Assembly: GCA_049596955.1 (NCBI GenBank)
Contig: JBMYMD010000005.1
Coordinates: forward strand, 60,212-124,211
DNA: 64,000 nucleotides
Direction: 5' to 3'
Source of the DNA: UBA3478 sp049596955
GTDB taxonomy: Bacteria > Bacteroidota > Bacteroidia > Flavobacteriales > Flavobacteriaceae
Shown: positions 35,002 through 44,738 of the stretch, piece after piece
How positions within the stretch are numbered: position 1 is the first letter of the stretch
Layout of the letters: the number at the start of each line of letters is the position of its first letter
The notes under the pieces: generated by a model
Seen by the model: the letters and a program-made list of their open reading frames with translations, nothing else
Databases searched by the model: none
Told to the model about the DNA's origin: nothing
Translations under genes and position numbers: made by a program

Positions 35002-37395
35002 TTAGAAGCGTCTTGAGTAGCCCAGAACGAAATTACGTCCAGCCGCACTTATTCCCGATGAATAAGGTCTATAACGCTGGTCAAGGGCATTTTCTAAACC
35101 AAAGGTATAGGCTCCTTCTTTGAACCTGTATTGGGCTCTTAAATTTAAAGTCGTCCAGCTAGGAGCAAAAGGATTTGAATTTTGATCCAAAGCGTATAAA
35201 TAGGCTTTTGAACGTTCAGTTAAGGCGAGGCGTTCAAATGGTACTTCAGCATTGTAAACCGCGCTTAAATCCAATAGAAAACGACCGTTTAAATATTTAA
35301 TATGAAGGTCTGAAAAGAGTGGAGGTGCGTGTCGACTATACGATATAGAATCGTCATGACCGTGTTCTTTACCCAAGGTATAAGTCACATTAGAACTCAA
35401 TTTAACTCGTGAGCTCAATTGGAAATTTCCGCTCCACTCAACTCCAAAAACACGTGCAAAGGTTCCATTTTGAATGGCTTGAATCTGGCTCAAAACCCCT
35501 TTGTATAGGAGTTCCGTTGCCCCATCTAATTCGAATGGTCTACGAATCAGTATGTCTTTTAAATACGTAAAATAGGTTACCACATTGATTACGGCCTTAG
35601 AATTCCATTGCTTAGTAAACCCTAACTCTGCTGTATACGCATACTCTGGCTTGAGGTCAGGGTTAGGAACAACTACGCTTCCAGGTTCTGAATCAAAAAT
35701 TTTACCTACATCATCGATATTGGGCGCCCTAAATCCTGTTGCCAAATTCAAATTGAGTTGAAGCTGGCGCTCTGGCGTCCAATTCAAACCAAAACTTCCC
35801 GTAAATGCATTATTGGTTAATGAGGTTTCCGAAAAGGGCAAACTCAGCAAGTCATTTTCCAAATTGGCTTTTAAAAAATCTCTATTAAAACGCAGTCCGA
35901 TTTGAGATCTCAGTCTAGACTTTAATTCTGAATCGAAGGAAATATAAGCTCCTGTGCTTGTCCAAGAACTATTATCAGGATAACGACTGAGTGCAGCACT
36001 CGAAGCATTTGTATCGAGGTTTACTTGTTCTCCCTCAGAAAAAACTTGATTGTACATTAAAGACAAACCGTAACGCAAACGATTCTGTTCGATTTTTTTC
36101 TCGGCATCTAAAGAAGATTGATAGGCTTTTACCCTTTCGCGATTAGAAAATAATACAGGGTCGTTAAATGCTCTTTCATTGCGACTTTCTTCAAAGTTTT
36201 GATAGGAATTTGTCCAGCGGTAAGCAGTGTTGTTTCTGTGAAGTTCTTGTGTCCAGCGAAACATCAACCATTTTTGTGGACCGTAATACCAATCTCCGTA
36301 ACGCAAATTCTCATCAGTTCCCGGACGAAGCAATCGGTCATAACGCGGATAATCTGAAGTTTGAGAATAATAAAATCCAAGGCTGTGTTTCCAATCTTCT
36401 GAAGGATGATATTGAAACTGGTGATTGGTGTAGATTTGAGAGAATCCAGAGAATTTCTGAACTCTTGGGTCATCATTGACAACCGTAACATCCTGTCCAC
36501 CTACCTTTTTAACAAAAGTTGGCCTGAGATAATCGTCTAAACCCCTGCTCCCCATTTTTAAATCAGAAAAATCAGAAAAGCTCAAACTGCTCCATAAACT
36601 CCATTTTTTTCTACTGAGAGCATGATCAAAATGTACTGTACGCTCGTTATTTGCAGTGGAGTAGCGCAAATTCAAACCGAAGCGTTTTTGCAATTCCTCC
36701 TCCTTACTGACTTGCGCATTTTTCGAATAGAAATTCATCACTCCTCCAATCGCATCACTTCCGTAAACCAAAGAATTCGGGCCAAAAGACAATTCCGTTC
36801 GCTCAACCGTAAAAGGGTCAATAGAAATGATGTTCTGTATATTTCCTCCTCTAAAAATGGCGTTGTTCATACGCACTCCATCGACAACGAGCAGCACTCG
36901 ATTTGTCGCAAAACCTCTTATAATAGGACTACCTCCCCCGAGTTGACTTTTTTGTACAAAGACTTTTCCACTGGCTTGCAGTAAATCGGCTGAAGTTTGG
37001 GGTTGTAAAAAAGAGCGTTCTGCTGATGAAATAGAAACCACCTTCTGCGTCAGTTCACGCTTTTGTTGTTTCCAACGAGATACAGATAAAACCACCTCAT
37101 CTAAAACGTTTTCGATTTTCTCTAAATAGACTTTTGTTTTTAAGGCTGAAAAAAGCAATTCATAATCCTTGTAGCCTTCTAGTTTAAAACGCAGCACCTC
37201 ATCGCCTTTAAAGTCAATGTTTTCCAGAGAAAATTCACCCTCAAAATTGGTCCATTTAGTCACACCCTTTGATGGCACCTCTACCGCAACACCAGGCAAC
37301 GGCAGTTGATTCATAAAGTCTTCAACAATGTATTGCTGTCCAAATAGTCCGTATTGTACTAAGAGAACAACGAGTGTAATCAGGTCTTTTTTCAC
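35002..37395 (-). CDS. TonB-dependent receptor, haemoglobin/transferrin-type
   Basis: This 797-residue outer membrane receptor has a signal peptide, then a carboxypeptidase-regulatory-like domain (about 25-95, with GVTKWTNFEGEFSLENI). A plug follows with the haem-receptor family pattern SPIIRGFATNRVLLVVDGVRM and NNAIFRGGNIQNIISIDPF, and then a barrel ending in AGRNFVLGYSRRF. Similar receptors are annotated as haemoglobin/lactoferrin/transferrin receptors, so haem or iron uptake is likely but unproved. It starts with GTG at 37393-37395, overlapping the recO stop as GTGA. No haem transport or haemophore genes are adjacent. Confidence 0.87.
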   Translation of the reverse strand: MKKDLITLVVLLVQYGLFGQQYIVEDFMNQLPLPGVAVEVPSKGVTKWTNFEGEFSLENIDFKGDEVLRFKLEGYKDYELLFSALKTKVYLEKIENVLDEVVLSVSRWKQQKRELTQKVVSISSAERSFLQPQTSADLLQASGKVFVQKSQLGGGSPIIRGFATNRVLLVVDGVRMNNAIFRGGNIQNIISIDPFTVERTELSFGPNSLVYGSDAIGGVMNFYSKNAQVSKEEELQKRFGLNLRYSTANNERTVHFDHALSRKKWSLWSSLSFSDFSDLKMGSRGLDDYLRPTFVKKVGGQDVTVVNDDPRVQKFSGFSQIYTNHQFQYHPSEDWKHSLGFYYSQTSDYPRYDRLLRPGTDENLRYGDWYYGPQKWLMFRWTQELHRNNTAYRWTNSYQNFEESRNERAFNDPVLFSNRERVKAYQSSLDAEKKIEQNRLRYGLSLMYNQVFSEGEQVNLDTNASSAALSRYPDNSSWTSTGAYISFDSELKSRLRSQIGLRFNRDFLKANLENDLLSLPFSETSLTNNAFTGSFGLNWTPERQLQLNLNLATGFRAPNIDDVGKIFDSEPGSVVVPNPDLKPEYAYTAELGFTKQWNSKAVINVVTYFTYLKDILIRRPFELDGATELLYKGVLSQIQAIQNGTFARVFGVEWSGNFQLSSRVKLSSNVTYTLGKEHGHDDSISYSRHAPPLFSDLHIKYLNGRFLLDLSAVYNAEVPFERLALTERSKAYLYALDQNSNPFAPSWTTLNLRAQYRFKEGAYTFGLENALDQRYRPYSSGISAAGRNFVLGYSRRF

Positions 37396-38108
37396 GCGTA
37401 TAAGTCTTTCAAGACAGCGAAAGATTTTGGCGTGTAGAAGTTTTCCAAGTGTATTTCAAGATAATTCAACAGGCTCTGCATTAATTCCATTCTCTGCGCT
37501 TTGTTCGATTGTATGGCCAAACTACCATCAAAATCTATGCCTAAGTATTGATTTAGGCAAAAAGATGTTGAAATCGATAAGCAGGCATTTAAATTTTCAG
37601 CAGTTATAAAGACTCCTTCATTTAAATCAAATACTGAACCTTCGCTGTAGTTCTTCTGGGGTTCAATACCTAAAAAACGACACAACCCAAGCAAAAAAAC
37701 AATATTGAAATGACCTAGTCGTTCATTGCCGTCAAGCCAGTTAGCAGAGTCGACCAAAAACCGATAAAAATCAAGATCTTTAAAATCTTCTTTTAGCGCG
37801 TTTTGAAGGGTCTCAACGAGCAGTAAACTCAGGCTGCTCTTGGCAATATCCGTATGTAAACTGCTATAGGTTTTATCGCGCTTGACATCTACAATGCGCT
37901 CCAATCCTTTGCCTCGGTGCACTGCTGTCAAATCCAATTGAGTAAGTGGAAGAAAGTAAGCCGCCTTTAATTTGCCTTTACCGCTTTTTAGTATTCCTCT
38001 AAGTAAATAGGATTGAAGTCCGTATTGTTCGGTGTAGATGCGAACAATTAAACTAGTATCACCGTATTTAATTTGAGTTAAAACAACTCCTTTTGTTTTT
38101 ACCTCCAC
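37392..38108 (-). CDS. recO: DNA repair protein RecO
   Basis: This recombination mediator loads RecA with RecF and RecR. The 238 residues begin with the OB-fold domain (VKTKGVVLTQIKYGDTSLIVRIYTE, the usual N-terminal pattern) and continue as a helical C-terminal domain. No zinc cysteine cluster is clear, which is common in Bacteroidota RecO. Its stop overlaps the start of the haem-type receptor gene, an arrangement often seen in flavobacteria. It follows gdhA by 12 nt. Confidence 0.92.
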   Translation of the reverse strand: MEVKTKGVVLTQIKYGDTSLIVRIYTEQYGLQSYLLRGILKSGKGKLKAAYFLPLTQLDLTAVHRGKGLERIVDVKRDKTYSSLHTDIAKSSLSLLLVETLQNALKEDFKDLDFYRFLVDSANWLDGNERLGHFNIVFLLGLCRFLGIEPQKNYSEGSVFDLNEGVFITAENLNACLSISTSFCLNQYLGIDFDGSLAIQSNKAQRMELMQSLLNYLEIHLENFYTPKSFAVLKDLYA

Positions 38109-38120
38109 ATTCGGAAAAAA

Positions 38121-39479
38121 TTAAATCACCCCTTGAGCGAGCATCGCATCAGCCACTTTTACAAATCCAGCAATATTAGCCCCCTTAACATAATCGCAAT
38201 AACCGTCTTCTTCTTTGCCATAGGCTACACAAGAATCGTGAATGTCTTTCATAATGGCTTGAAGTCGCTGATCTACCTCTTCTCTTGTCCAACTTATACG
38301 AAGTGAGTTTTGTGACATTTCAAGACCCGAAGTTGCAACCCCTCCAGCGTTTGAAGCCTTTCCTGGCGCAAATAAAATTTTGGCCTTTCTAAATACTTCG
38401 ATCGCTTCTGGTGTCGATGGCATATTCGCTCCTTCAGACACGCACATAAGTCCATTTTTAACTAAATGTGCTGCGTCATTTCCGTCGAGTTCGTTTTGAG
38501 TTGCACATGGAAAAGCTAAATCACAAGGCACACTCCAAGGTGTTTTACCTTCAAAAAATTTCGCATTTGGATAGGCCTCTACATATGCATTGATACGGCC
38601 TCTTTTTACATTTTTTAAGTCTTGAACAAAGGCCAGCTTTTCTTCAGTGATTCCCTCCTCATCGAGTATGAATCCAGAAGAATCCGAAAGTGTAATCACT
38701 TTTCCACCTAATTGAATAATCTTTTCAGCGGCATACTGGGCCACATTTCCTGAACCCGATATAACAGCTGTTTTTCCAGCGACACTCAGAGCTCTTGTTT
38801 CTAACATGTTCTGCGCGAAATAAACGGCACCATAGCCTGTAGCTTCAGGGCGAATTCGAGATCCTCCCCAAGACAATCCCTTTCCTGTGAGCACTCCTGT
38901 AAACTCGTTTCTGAGCTTTTTATACATTCCGAATAGGAATCCGATTTCACGAGATCCAACACCAATGTCTCCAGCAGGAACATCCGTGTTTGGGCCGATG
39001 TGTTTACACAATTCTGTCATAAAGGCGTGGCAAAAACGCATCACCTCATCATCAGATTTTCCTTTGGGGTCAAAATCAGAACCTCCCTTTCCACCTCCCA
39101 TAGGCAGCGTGGTCAAACTGTTTTTAAATACCTGTTCAAATGCTAAGAATTTTAGAACACTCGCATTTACAGTGGGATGAAACCTCAATCCACCTTTGTA
39201 AGGTCCAATAGCAGAATTCATTTGGATACGATATCCTCTATTGACGTGAATTTCTCCTTTGTCGTCAATCCATGCGACTCGAAATGAAATCAAACGCTCA
39301 GGTTCTACCATTCGTAAAAGAATATTCTTTCCGTGATAAATATCATGCTGAACGATATAGGGAATAACCGTTTCGGCAACCTCTTGAACCGCTTGAATAA
39401 ACTCGGGTTCATGGCCATTACGAGCTTTTATTTCATCCATGAAAAGCTCTATTTTCTGATTGAGTAAGGCACTTTGCAT
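38121..39479 (-). CDS. gdhA: Glutamate dehydrogenase (NADP-type, hexameric)
   Basis: It catalyses the reversible amination of 2-oxoglutarate. The 452 residues match the hexameric bacterial class. The active-site stretch PMGGGKGGSDFDPKGK holds the catalytic Lys; GPYKGGLRFHP and PAGDIGVGSREIGF are also typical. A Rossmann fold follows (VISGSGNVAQYAAEKI). NADP preference is inferred from class. The gene is probably expressed on its own, as 84 AT-rich nt separate it from the transsulfuration gene. Confidence 0.95.
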   Translation of the reverse strand: MQSALLNQKIELFMDEIKARNGHEPEFIQAVQEVAETVIPYIVQHDIYHGKNILLRMVEPERLISFRVAWIDDKGEIHVNRGYRIQMNSAIGPYKGGLRFHPTVNASVLKFLAFEQVFKNSLTTLPMGGGKGGSDFDPKGKSDDEVMRFCHAFMTELCKHIGPNTDVPAGDIGVGSREIGFLFGMYKKLRNEFTGVLTGKGLSWGGSRIRPEATGYGAVYFAQNMLETRALSVAGKTAVISGSGNVAQYAAEKIIQLGGKVITLSDSSGFILDEEGITEEKLAFVQDLKNVKRGRINAYVEAYPNAKFFEGKTPWSVPCDLAFPCATQNELDGNDAAHLVKNGLMCVSEGANMPSTPEAIEVFRKAKILFAPGKASNAGGVATSGLEMSQNSLRISWTREEVDQRLQAIMKDIHDSCVAYGKEEDGYCDYVKGANIAGFVKVADAMLAQGVI

Positions 39480-39563
39480 AATATAATTGATAATTTTTCG
39501 GCTAAATTATATCATTTTCTAAATTTCAAATAGCTTTTTTTAAGGATTTTTCAAATAGATGGG

Positions 39564-40706
39564 TTAAAAATCTAATGCTATTGCTAAATCTTGAATTAAA
39601 TCTTCAACATCTTCAATACCAACACTTAAGCGAATCATCCCTTCTGAGATTCCTATTGACTGCCGCTCCTCTGCACTCATTCCCGCATGAGTCATTAAAG
39701 CCGGTATTCCAGCAAGAGACTCTACACCTCCAAGGGATTCGGCAGTGACAAAATAAGTCAAGCGTTTGAGCAATGCCTTAGAATACATTAGACTGTCCTC
39801 TTTTGTTTCGAAGGAAAGCATCCCTCCAAAATCATGCATTTGAGACTTAGCAACCTCGTGATTGGGGTGATTGTTGAAGCCTGGCCAAAGCACTTTGCTC
39901 ACTTTCTTGTGATTGGCGAGAAAATGGGCGATTTGAGCGGTGTTTTCACAATGTCTTTGCATTCTAACATGCAGTGTTTTTATTCCCCTCAAGGCCAAGA
40001 AACTGTCCATAGGGCCGCAAATTGCTCCAGTAGCGTTTTGAATAAATTTAATTTGGTTTGCTAATTCCTCATCGCGCACAACCAAAACCCCAGCAACGAT
40101 ATCAGAATGTCCACCAATGTATTTGGTCGCTGAATGCATAACAATGTCTGCTCCCAATTCTAAAGGCCTTTGCAAGTACGGTGAAGCAAATGTATTATCA
40201 ACTGCAAATAACAAACTGTGTTGCTTGGCTATTTCAGCTAACTGCTGAAGATCGAGGATTTGCATAGTTGGATTAGTAGGTGTCTCGGCCCATATCATTT
40301 TGGTGTGTTCATTTATTTTTGCGCTTACCTCATCTAAATTCATCATGTCAACAAAATGAAAGGTAATTGCGTTTATGGCACCTATCTTGTTAAAAAGACG
40401 ATGCGTGCCACCGTACAAATCACGACTTACAATAACTTCCTCTTTAGGTTTGATAAGCCTCATGACCGCGTCTATAGCAGCCATTCCACTTGCAAAAGCA
40501 AAGCCTGCATCACCGCTTTCTAAACTGGCCATTGCATTTTCAAAGGCCGTTCGAGTGGGGTTAGCCGTTCGAGAATATCCATACGCTTTTTTGACCCCGG
40601 CCTCAGGTATGACATAAGTCGAGGTTTGATAAATAGGTGGCATCACTGAGGCATAAGCCTTATCAGGGTTTTGATTTCCGTGAATGGTTTTACTATTAAA
40701 TTTCAT
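39564..40706 (-). CDS. Trans-sulfuration enzyme (cystathionine gamma-synthase/lyase family)
   Basis: This PLP-dependent enzyme of 380 residues belongs to the Cys/Met metabolism family. The PLP Lys lies in MHSATKYIGGHSD. YSRTANPTRTAFE, FASGMAAIDAVM and AETPTNPTMQILD are family motifs. Sequence alone does not separate cystathionine gamma-synthase (MetB), gamma-lyase or O-acetylhomoserine sulfhydrylase; no met or cys genes are adjacent. It is divergent from the ArsC-like gene. Confidence 0.93.
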   Translation of the reverse strand: MKFNSKTIHGNQNPDKAYASVMPPIYQTSTYVIPEAGVKKAYGYSRTANPTRTAFENAMASLESGDAGFAFASGMAAIDAVMRLIKPKEEVIVSRDLYGGTHRLFNKIGAINAITFHFVDMMNLDEVSAKINEHTKMIWAETPTNPTMQILDLQQLAEIAKQHSLLFAVDNTFASPYLQRPLELGADIVMHSATKYIGGHSDIVAGVLVVRDEELANQIKFIQNATGAICGPMDSFLALRGIKTLHVRMQRHCENTAQIAHFLANHKKVSKVLWPGFNNHPNHEVAKSQMHDFGGMLSFETKEDSLMYSKALLKRLTYFVTAESLGGVESLAGIPALMTHAGMSAEERQSIGISEGMIRLSVGIEDVEDLIQDLAIALDF

Positions 40707-40793
40707 TTCTGTGGGCCTTTAAGAAGAATCTTAAACGAATATAAAGTACTTTTAAAGAGCGTCAGTTTATATATTTATCAGAAATACCATGCG

Positions 40794-41147
40794 ATGAAAA
40801 AAATATTCCACCTCAGCACATGCAAAACATGTCAAAAAGCAATAGACTTTTTAAACCCTTCTAATGATTGTGAATTAATCGATATAAAACCACAAGGCAT
40901 TTCTGCCGAAGATTTAGAGCAAATGAGAGCACATACAGACAGTTATGAATCTCTGTTCTCAAGACGAGCCATGTTATTTAGACAACGAAATCTAGGCGAT
41001 CAAACTTTAACAGAAGAAGATTATAAAAAGTTGATTCTCGAACATTACACTTTCTTAAAAAGACCGGTAATTCTAACCTCTAATGCCGTTTTCACAGGGT
41101 CAGCCAAAAAATCTCTAGAAGCAGCTCAAAAAGCCCTTCACGAATGA
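40794..41147 (+). CDS. ArsC/Spx-family thioredoxin-fold protein
   Basis: The 117 residues (MKKIFHLSTCKTCQKAIDFL) have a CxxC at the N-terminus and a later KRPVILTSN, as in the ArsC/Spx/YffB family. No arsenic genes are present, so a thiol-redox or regulatory role is as likely as arsenate reduction. The upstream frame to 40671 is not used: ATG 40794 opens the thioredoxin strand. The stop overlaps the start of the EamA transporter as ATGA. Confidence 0.88.
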   Translation: MKKIFHLSTCKTCQKAIDFLNPSNDCELIDIKPQGISAEDLEQMRAHTDSYESLFSRRAMLFRQRNLGDQTLTEEDYKKLILEHYTFLKRPVILTSNAVFTGSAKKSLEAAQKALHE

Positions 41148-42046
41148 AAAAAAGGTATATCGCTTTTTTTGCTGCCTTTATGGCGACAAGTATCTACGCT
41201 ATAAATCACACTTTGGCAAAAGGCGTTATGCCAGATTTAGTCAAACCTTTTGGTTTTATTTTTCTGCGAACGGCTGGAGCGGCAATACTTTTCTGGATTG
41301 CCTCTTTATTTCTTCCCAAAGAAAAAATTGAAAAAAAAGATTGGCCGAGATTACTATTAGCCACAGTTTTGGGCATGTCGATAAACATGTTGGCTTTTTT
41401 TAAAGGCCTAGAACTTTCTACACCCATAAACAGTGCGGTACTGGTATCAATAACTCCAATATGCACCCTCATTTTATCTGCCATTATTGTCAAAGAAAAA
41501 ATTACTTTCCATAAAGCCTTTGGAATTATTATTGGATTTATCGGTGCCCTTGGCCTTATTCTTTTTGGTCACGAGGAACGAGCAGATGCTCCAAATATAT
41601 TTTTAGGAAACAGCCTCTTCGTTCTAAACGCATTTGCCTATGGTGCTTACCTTGTTATTGTGCGAAAATTAATGATGAAATACAGTCCGACGACCCTGCT
41701 TAAATACATGTTTGGGATTGCAACGATCTTAAATTTTCCGGTAACTTATCCAGAGTTTTCAGAAATTCAATGGAGTATTATGCCTTTATGGGCTTACGGA
41801 ACTATTGCCTTTGTGGTTGTGGGTGTTACTTTTATGACGTACGTGCTAAACGGTTTTGCCATGAAGCAGCTCAAGGCTTCGACCATTGGAGTTTTTACCT
41901 ACGTACAACCCCTTATGGGAATTATTTTCGCCATTAGTATGGGAAAGGATCAAATGAGCAGCATTAAACTATTAGCTGCTATTTTAGTAATCGGAGGAGT
42001 TTATCTTGGGAGTATGAAACCCAAGGCAGTCAAAATGACTCCTTAA
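41144..42046 (+). CDS. EamA/DMT-family transporter
   Basis: This 300-residue membrane protein has about ten transmembrane helices in two EamA repeats (about 8-135 and 155-290). GLELSTPINSAVLVSITPI and MTYVLNGFAMKQLKASTIGVFTYVQPLMGI match the drug/metabolite exporter family. The substrate is unknown; amino acid or metabolite efflux is typical. It overlaps the ArsC-like gene by 4 nt. Confidence 0.92.
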   Translation: MKKRYIAFFAAFMATSIYAINHTLAKGVMPDLVKPFGFIFLRTAGAAILFWIASLFLPKEKIEKKDWPRLLLATVLGMSINMLAFFKGLELSTPINSAVLVSITPICTLILSAIIVKEKITFHKAFGIIIGFIGALGLILFGHEERADAPNIFLGNSLFVLNAFAYGAYLVIVRKLMMKYSPTTLLKYMFGIATILNFPVTYPEFSEIQWSIMPLWAYGTIAFVVVGVTFMTYVLNGFAMKQLKASTIGVFTYVQPLMGIIFAISMGKDQMSSIKLLAAILVIGGVYLGSMKPKAVKMTP

Positions 42047-42063
42047 TTAAAAACATCTTTTTT

Positions 42064-43032
42064 ATGAAGCATTCTGAATCACTTTTTAAAAATCTTAATC
42101 TTCCAGTAATCGCAGCTCCAATGTTCCTGATTTCAGGTCCAGAACTAGTTATTAATTGCTGTAAAAATGGTATTATCGGAACCTTTCCAGCACTAAATCA
42201 GAGATCGAGCGAAGGATTCGAACAGTGGTTAATTCAAATTAAAGAAGAGCTCAATACTTTTGAAAAAGAAACAGGACGAAAGGCAGCTCCTTTTGGTGTC
42301 AATCTAATTGTTCATCCTTCCAATCCTCGAATTGATAGCGACTTACAACTTTGCATAAAACACCAAGTTCCATTGATCATCACTTCTTTGGGGGCCATAG
42401 GGCCGCTCGTAGATCAAATACACGCCTATGGAGGCAAAGTATTTCATGATATCGTTAAAAAAAGACACGCAGAAAAAGCTGCTGAAGCTGGCGTTGACGG
42501 CCTTATCCTTGTTGCTGCAGGAGCCGGAGGACATGGAGGAACCATCAATCCCTTTGCACTTGTAAACGAAATTCGAGCGTTTTTCGATAAAACCATTGTT
42601 TTAGCAGGATGTCTAAGCACTGGTCAAGATATTGCTGCAGCACTTCAAATGGGTGCAGATGCAATATATATGGGTACGCGTTTTATCAACACCCAAGAAA
42701 GTATGGCTGAAGAGGCCTACAAAGAAATGATTCAAAGCGCTAAAGCTGATGATATAAGATATACCAAAGCCGTTTCAGGAGTTTTTGCCAACTTTTTAAG
42801 CCAAAGCCTTTCTAATGCAGGTTTGACCGAAGAAGATTTGAAAAGGGACAAAAAAGTTGAATTGGAACACCTCAATTCAGAGGCAAAGGCGTGGAAAAAT
42901 GTATGGTCGGCAGGACAAGGAGTTACGTCTATCAATAATAATCTAAGTACTAAAGAACTTATCGATGATCTCAAAGAACAGTTTAAAACGTCCTTGTCAG
43001 AACATCTGCTCCAAAGTAAAAAGTATCTTTAA
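42064..43032 (+). CDS. Nitronate monooxygenase-like flavin oxidoreductase
   Basis: The 322 residues form an FMN-dependent TIM barrel of the 2-nitropropane dioxygenase family. Visible motifs are PVIAAPMFLISGPELVI, GVNLIVHPSNPR, the phosphate-binding LVAAGAGGHGGTINPF and MGADAIYMGTRFINT. It probably detoxifies propionate 3-nitronate or reduces quinones; specificity cannot be read from sequence. It lies 17 nt after the EamA gene, likely in the same operon. Confidence 0.9.
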   Translation: MKHSESLFKNLNLPVIAAPMFLISGPELVINCCKNGIIGTFPALNQRSSEGFEQWLIQIKEELNTFEKETGRKAAPFGVNLIVHPSNPRIDSDLQLCIKHQVPLIITSLGAIGPLVDQIHAYGGKVFHDIVKKRHAEKAAEAGVDGLILVAAGAGGHGGTINPFALVNEIRAFFDKTIVLAGCLSTGQDIAAALQMGADAIYMGTRFINTQESMAEEAYKEMIQSAKADDIRYTKAVSGVFANFLSQSLSNAGLTEEDLKRDKKVELEHLNSEAKAWKNVWSAGQGVTSINNNLSTKELIDDLKEQFKTSLSEHLLQSKKYL

Positions 43033-43108
43033 AGACTACATTATACAAGAAAACATTTGACATAATCAAATCACACACTATATTCGTTCAGCAATAAATT
43101 AAAAATTC

Positions 43109-43588
43109 ATGAAAACACTAGCGCCTATACTCTTACTTTCATTAATGATGATCTCCTGCGGTGAAAAGGGGAAACAAGAATCAAAAGGATTTGAAGTCAA
43201 CAGAAAAAAAACAGCCAGCTCTGAAGCGCAGGCGTCCCAAGAAGTTCCTGTGGATATGAACAACAAAGGAATAGGTCCGATTTCATCTTACACTTTTAGC
43301 AGTGAAATAAACACAGATATGGCTGAGGCCGGAAAATCCATATACAATTCAAAGTGTACTGCATGTCATATGGCTGAGATGAGAATGATAGGTCCTGCTT
43401 TAAAAGGAATTTACGAAAGAAGGTCTACAGAATGGGTGCTGAATCTACTTTTAAATCCAATGGAGATGCTCAAGGAAGATCCCATTGCAAAAGCACTTCT
43501 CAAAGAGTACAACAATGCCATAATGACTAATTCTAACCTCTCTGAAGAAGAGGCTAAGCAAGTTGCTGAATACTTGAGAACCTTATAA
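43109..43588 (+). CDS. Cytochrome c lipoprotein (class I)
   Basis: The 159 residues have a lipobox (LMMISC, Cys17), a polar linker and one haem c motif CTACH (about 88-92) in a class I fold. MRMIGPALKGIY gives the axial Met region, and LSEEEAKQVAEYLRTL is the last helix. It is likely a periplasmic or outer-leaflet electron carrier. It stands alone, without oxidase genes nearby. Confidence 0.88.
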   Translation: MKTLAPILLLSLMMISCGEKGKQESKGFEVNRKKTASSEAQASQEVPVDMNNKGIGPISSYTFSSEINTDMAEAGKSIYNSKCTACHMAEMRMIGPALKGIYERRSTEWVLNLLLNPMEMLKEDPIAKALLKEYNNAIMTNSNLSEEEAKQVAEYLRTL

Positions 43589-43593
43589 AAAAA

Positions 43594-43667
43594 TCTGCCG
43601 TTGCAAATACAACGGCAGAAAAAACTAAATAACCAACCAAAAAGTAATTACGATTAAATCGTATAAC
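43594..43667 (-). ncRNA. Candidate small RNA element, copy B (hairpin with T-tract)
   Basis: On the minus strand GTTATA (around 43662-43667) is followed by TTTGGTTGGTT (43631-43641). Next is a perfect 10-bp hairpin TCTGCCGTTG/CAACGGCAGA with a 6-nt loop (43594-43619), and then seven T. The T-run is only on the minus strand, yet both neighbours (cytochrome c and gpsA) are on the plus strand. A minus transcript of its own is thus plausible. The layout matches copy A at 27275-27340. Confidence 0.45.
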
Positions 43668-43734
43668 TACATTGATAACGTGGTCAAAGCCACTTTCAGT
43701 ATAATTATTTTATTTTTTTCGATAAACGGTAACT

Positions 43735-44730
43735 ATGAGCACTAAAATTGCGGTGGTCGGAGGTGGAAGTTGGGGTACAGCGCTAACCAAAATACTAGTA
43801 ACCAATGGACACAAAGTGCATTGGTACATGCACAGTGAAGCAAGTTTAAGGCATTTAACGTATTACGGTCGCAATCTTAATTATCTAAGTCAAGTTCAAT
43901 TTGATTTAAAAAAAATTCATCCTACAACTTCAATTTCAGAGGCAATCATGAATTGTGATATCATAATTCTTGCAGCCCCATCCATTTACATCGTAGACAT
44001 CCTCAAGCCTGTAGAAACAGAATTATCTCAAAAAACTATTGTTTCTGCCATTAAAGGAATTGTTCCACAGTCTGGCTTACTTGTCGGTGAACACCTTCGA
44101 GAAAAACTCAGTATTCCACAAGAGCATATCACAGTTATATCAGGACCTTGTCATGCTGAAGAGGTAGCATTAAAAAAACATTCTTATTTGACCATTGCAG
44201 CGGACAAAAAGAAAATGGCAAAAAAAATAGCCGAACTATTAGCCTGCTCTTTTATTAAAACAAATACAACGAATGACATTCTCGGAACAGAGTATGCAGC
44301 GGTTTTAAAAAACATCTATGCCATTGCTTCTGGAGTTGCAGAAAGCCTTGAATATGGCGATAATTTTCAAGCCGTATTAACTTCGAATGCCATCAGAGAA
44401 ATGAAGCGAATAATAGATCGCATTCATAACATGAAACGAAATATCAATCGATCTGCTTATCTCGGTGATCTGCTAGTGACCGCCTATTCAAGTTTCTCTA
44501 GAAATAGAAGATTTGGGAATCTAATTGGTAAAGGGTATACCGCCAAAGAAAGTATAGACCAAATGAAAATGGTCGCAGAAGGCTATCACGCCCTTGATAG
44601 AGTTTATCAAATTTGTAATTCACAAAAAGAAAAGCTTAAAACACCGATTTTAAATTGCGTTTATCAAATCGTGTTTAACCAAAAAAAAGCATCCACTGCT
44701 TTTGAAGATTTAGCTCAAAAATTAACTTGA
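43735..44730 (+). CDS. gpsA: Glycerol-3-phosphate dehydrogenase (NAD(P)+)
   Basis: It reduces dihydroxyacetone phosphate to sn-glycerol-3-phosphate for phospholipid synthesis. The 331 residues start with the Rossmann motif VVGGGSWGTALTK. SAIKGIVPQSG, ISGPCHAEEVA, the active-site Lys in AAVLKNIYAIASG, and GDLLVTAYSSFSRNR complete the family pattern. It is 8 nt from the convergent unknown gene. Confidence 0.96.
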   Translation: MSTKIAVVGGGSWGTALTKILVTNGHKVHWYMHSEASLRHLTYYGRNLNYLSQVQFDLKKIHPTTSISEAIMNCDIIILAAPSIYIVDILKPVETELSQKTIVSAIKGIVPQSGLLVGEHLREKLSIPQEHITVISGPCHAEEVALKKHSYLTIAADKKKMAKKIAELLACSFIKTNTTNDILGTEYAAVLKNIYAIASGVAESLEYGDNFQAVLTSNAIREMKRIIDRIHNMKRNINRSAYLGDLLVTAYSSFSRNRRFGNLIGKGYTAKESIDQMKMVAEGYHALDRVYQICNSQKEKLKTPILNCVYQIVFNQKKASTAFEDLAQKLT

Positions 44731-44738
44731 TTCAGCAC

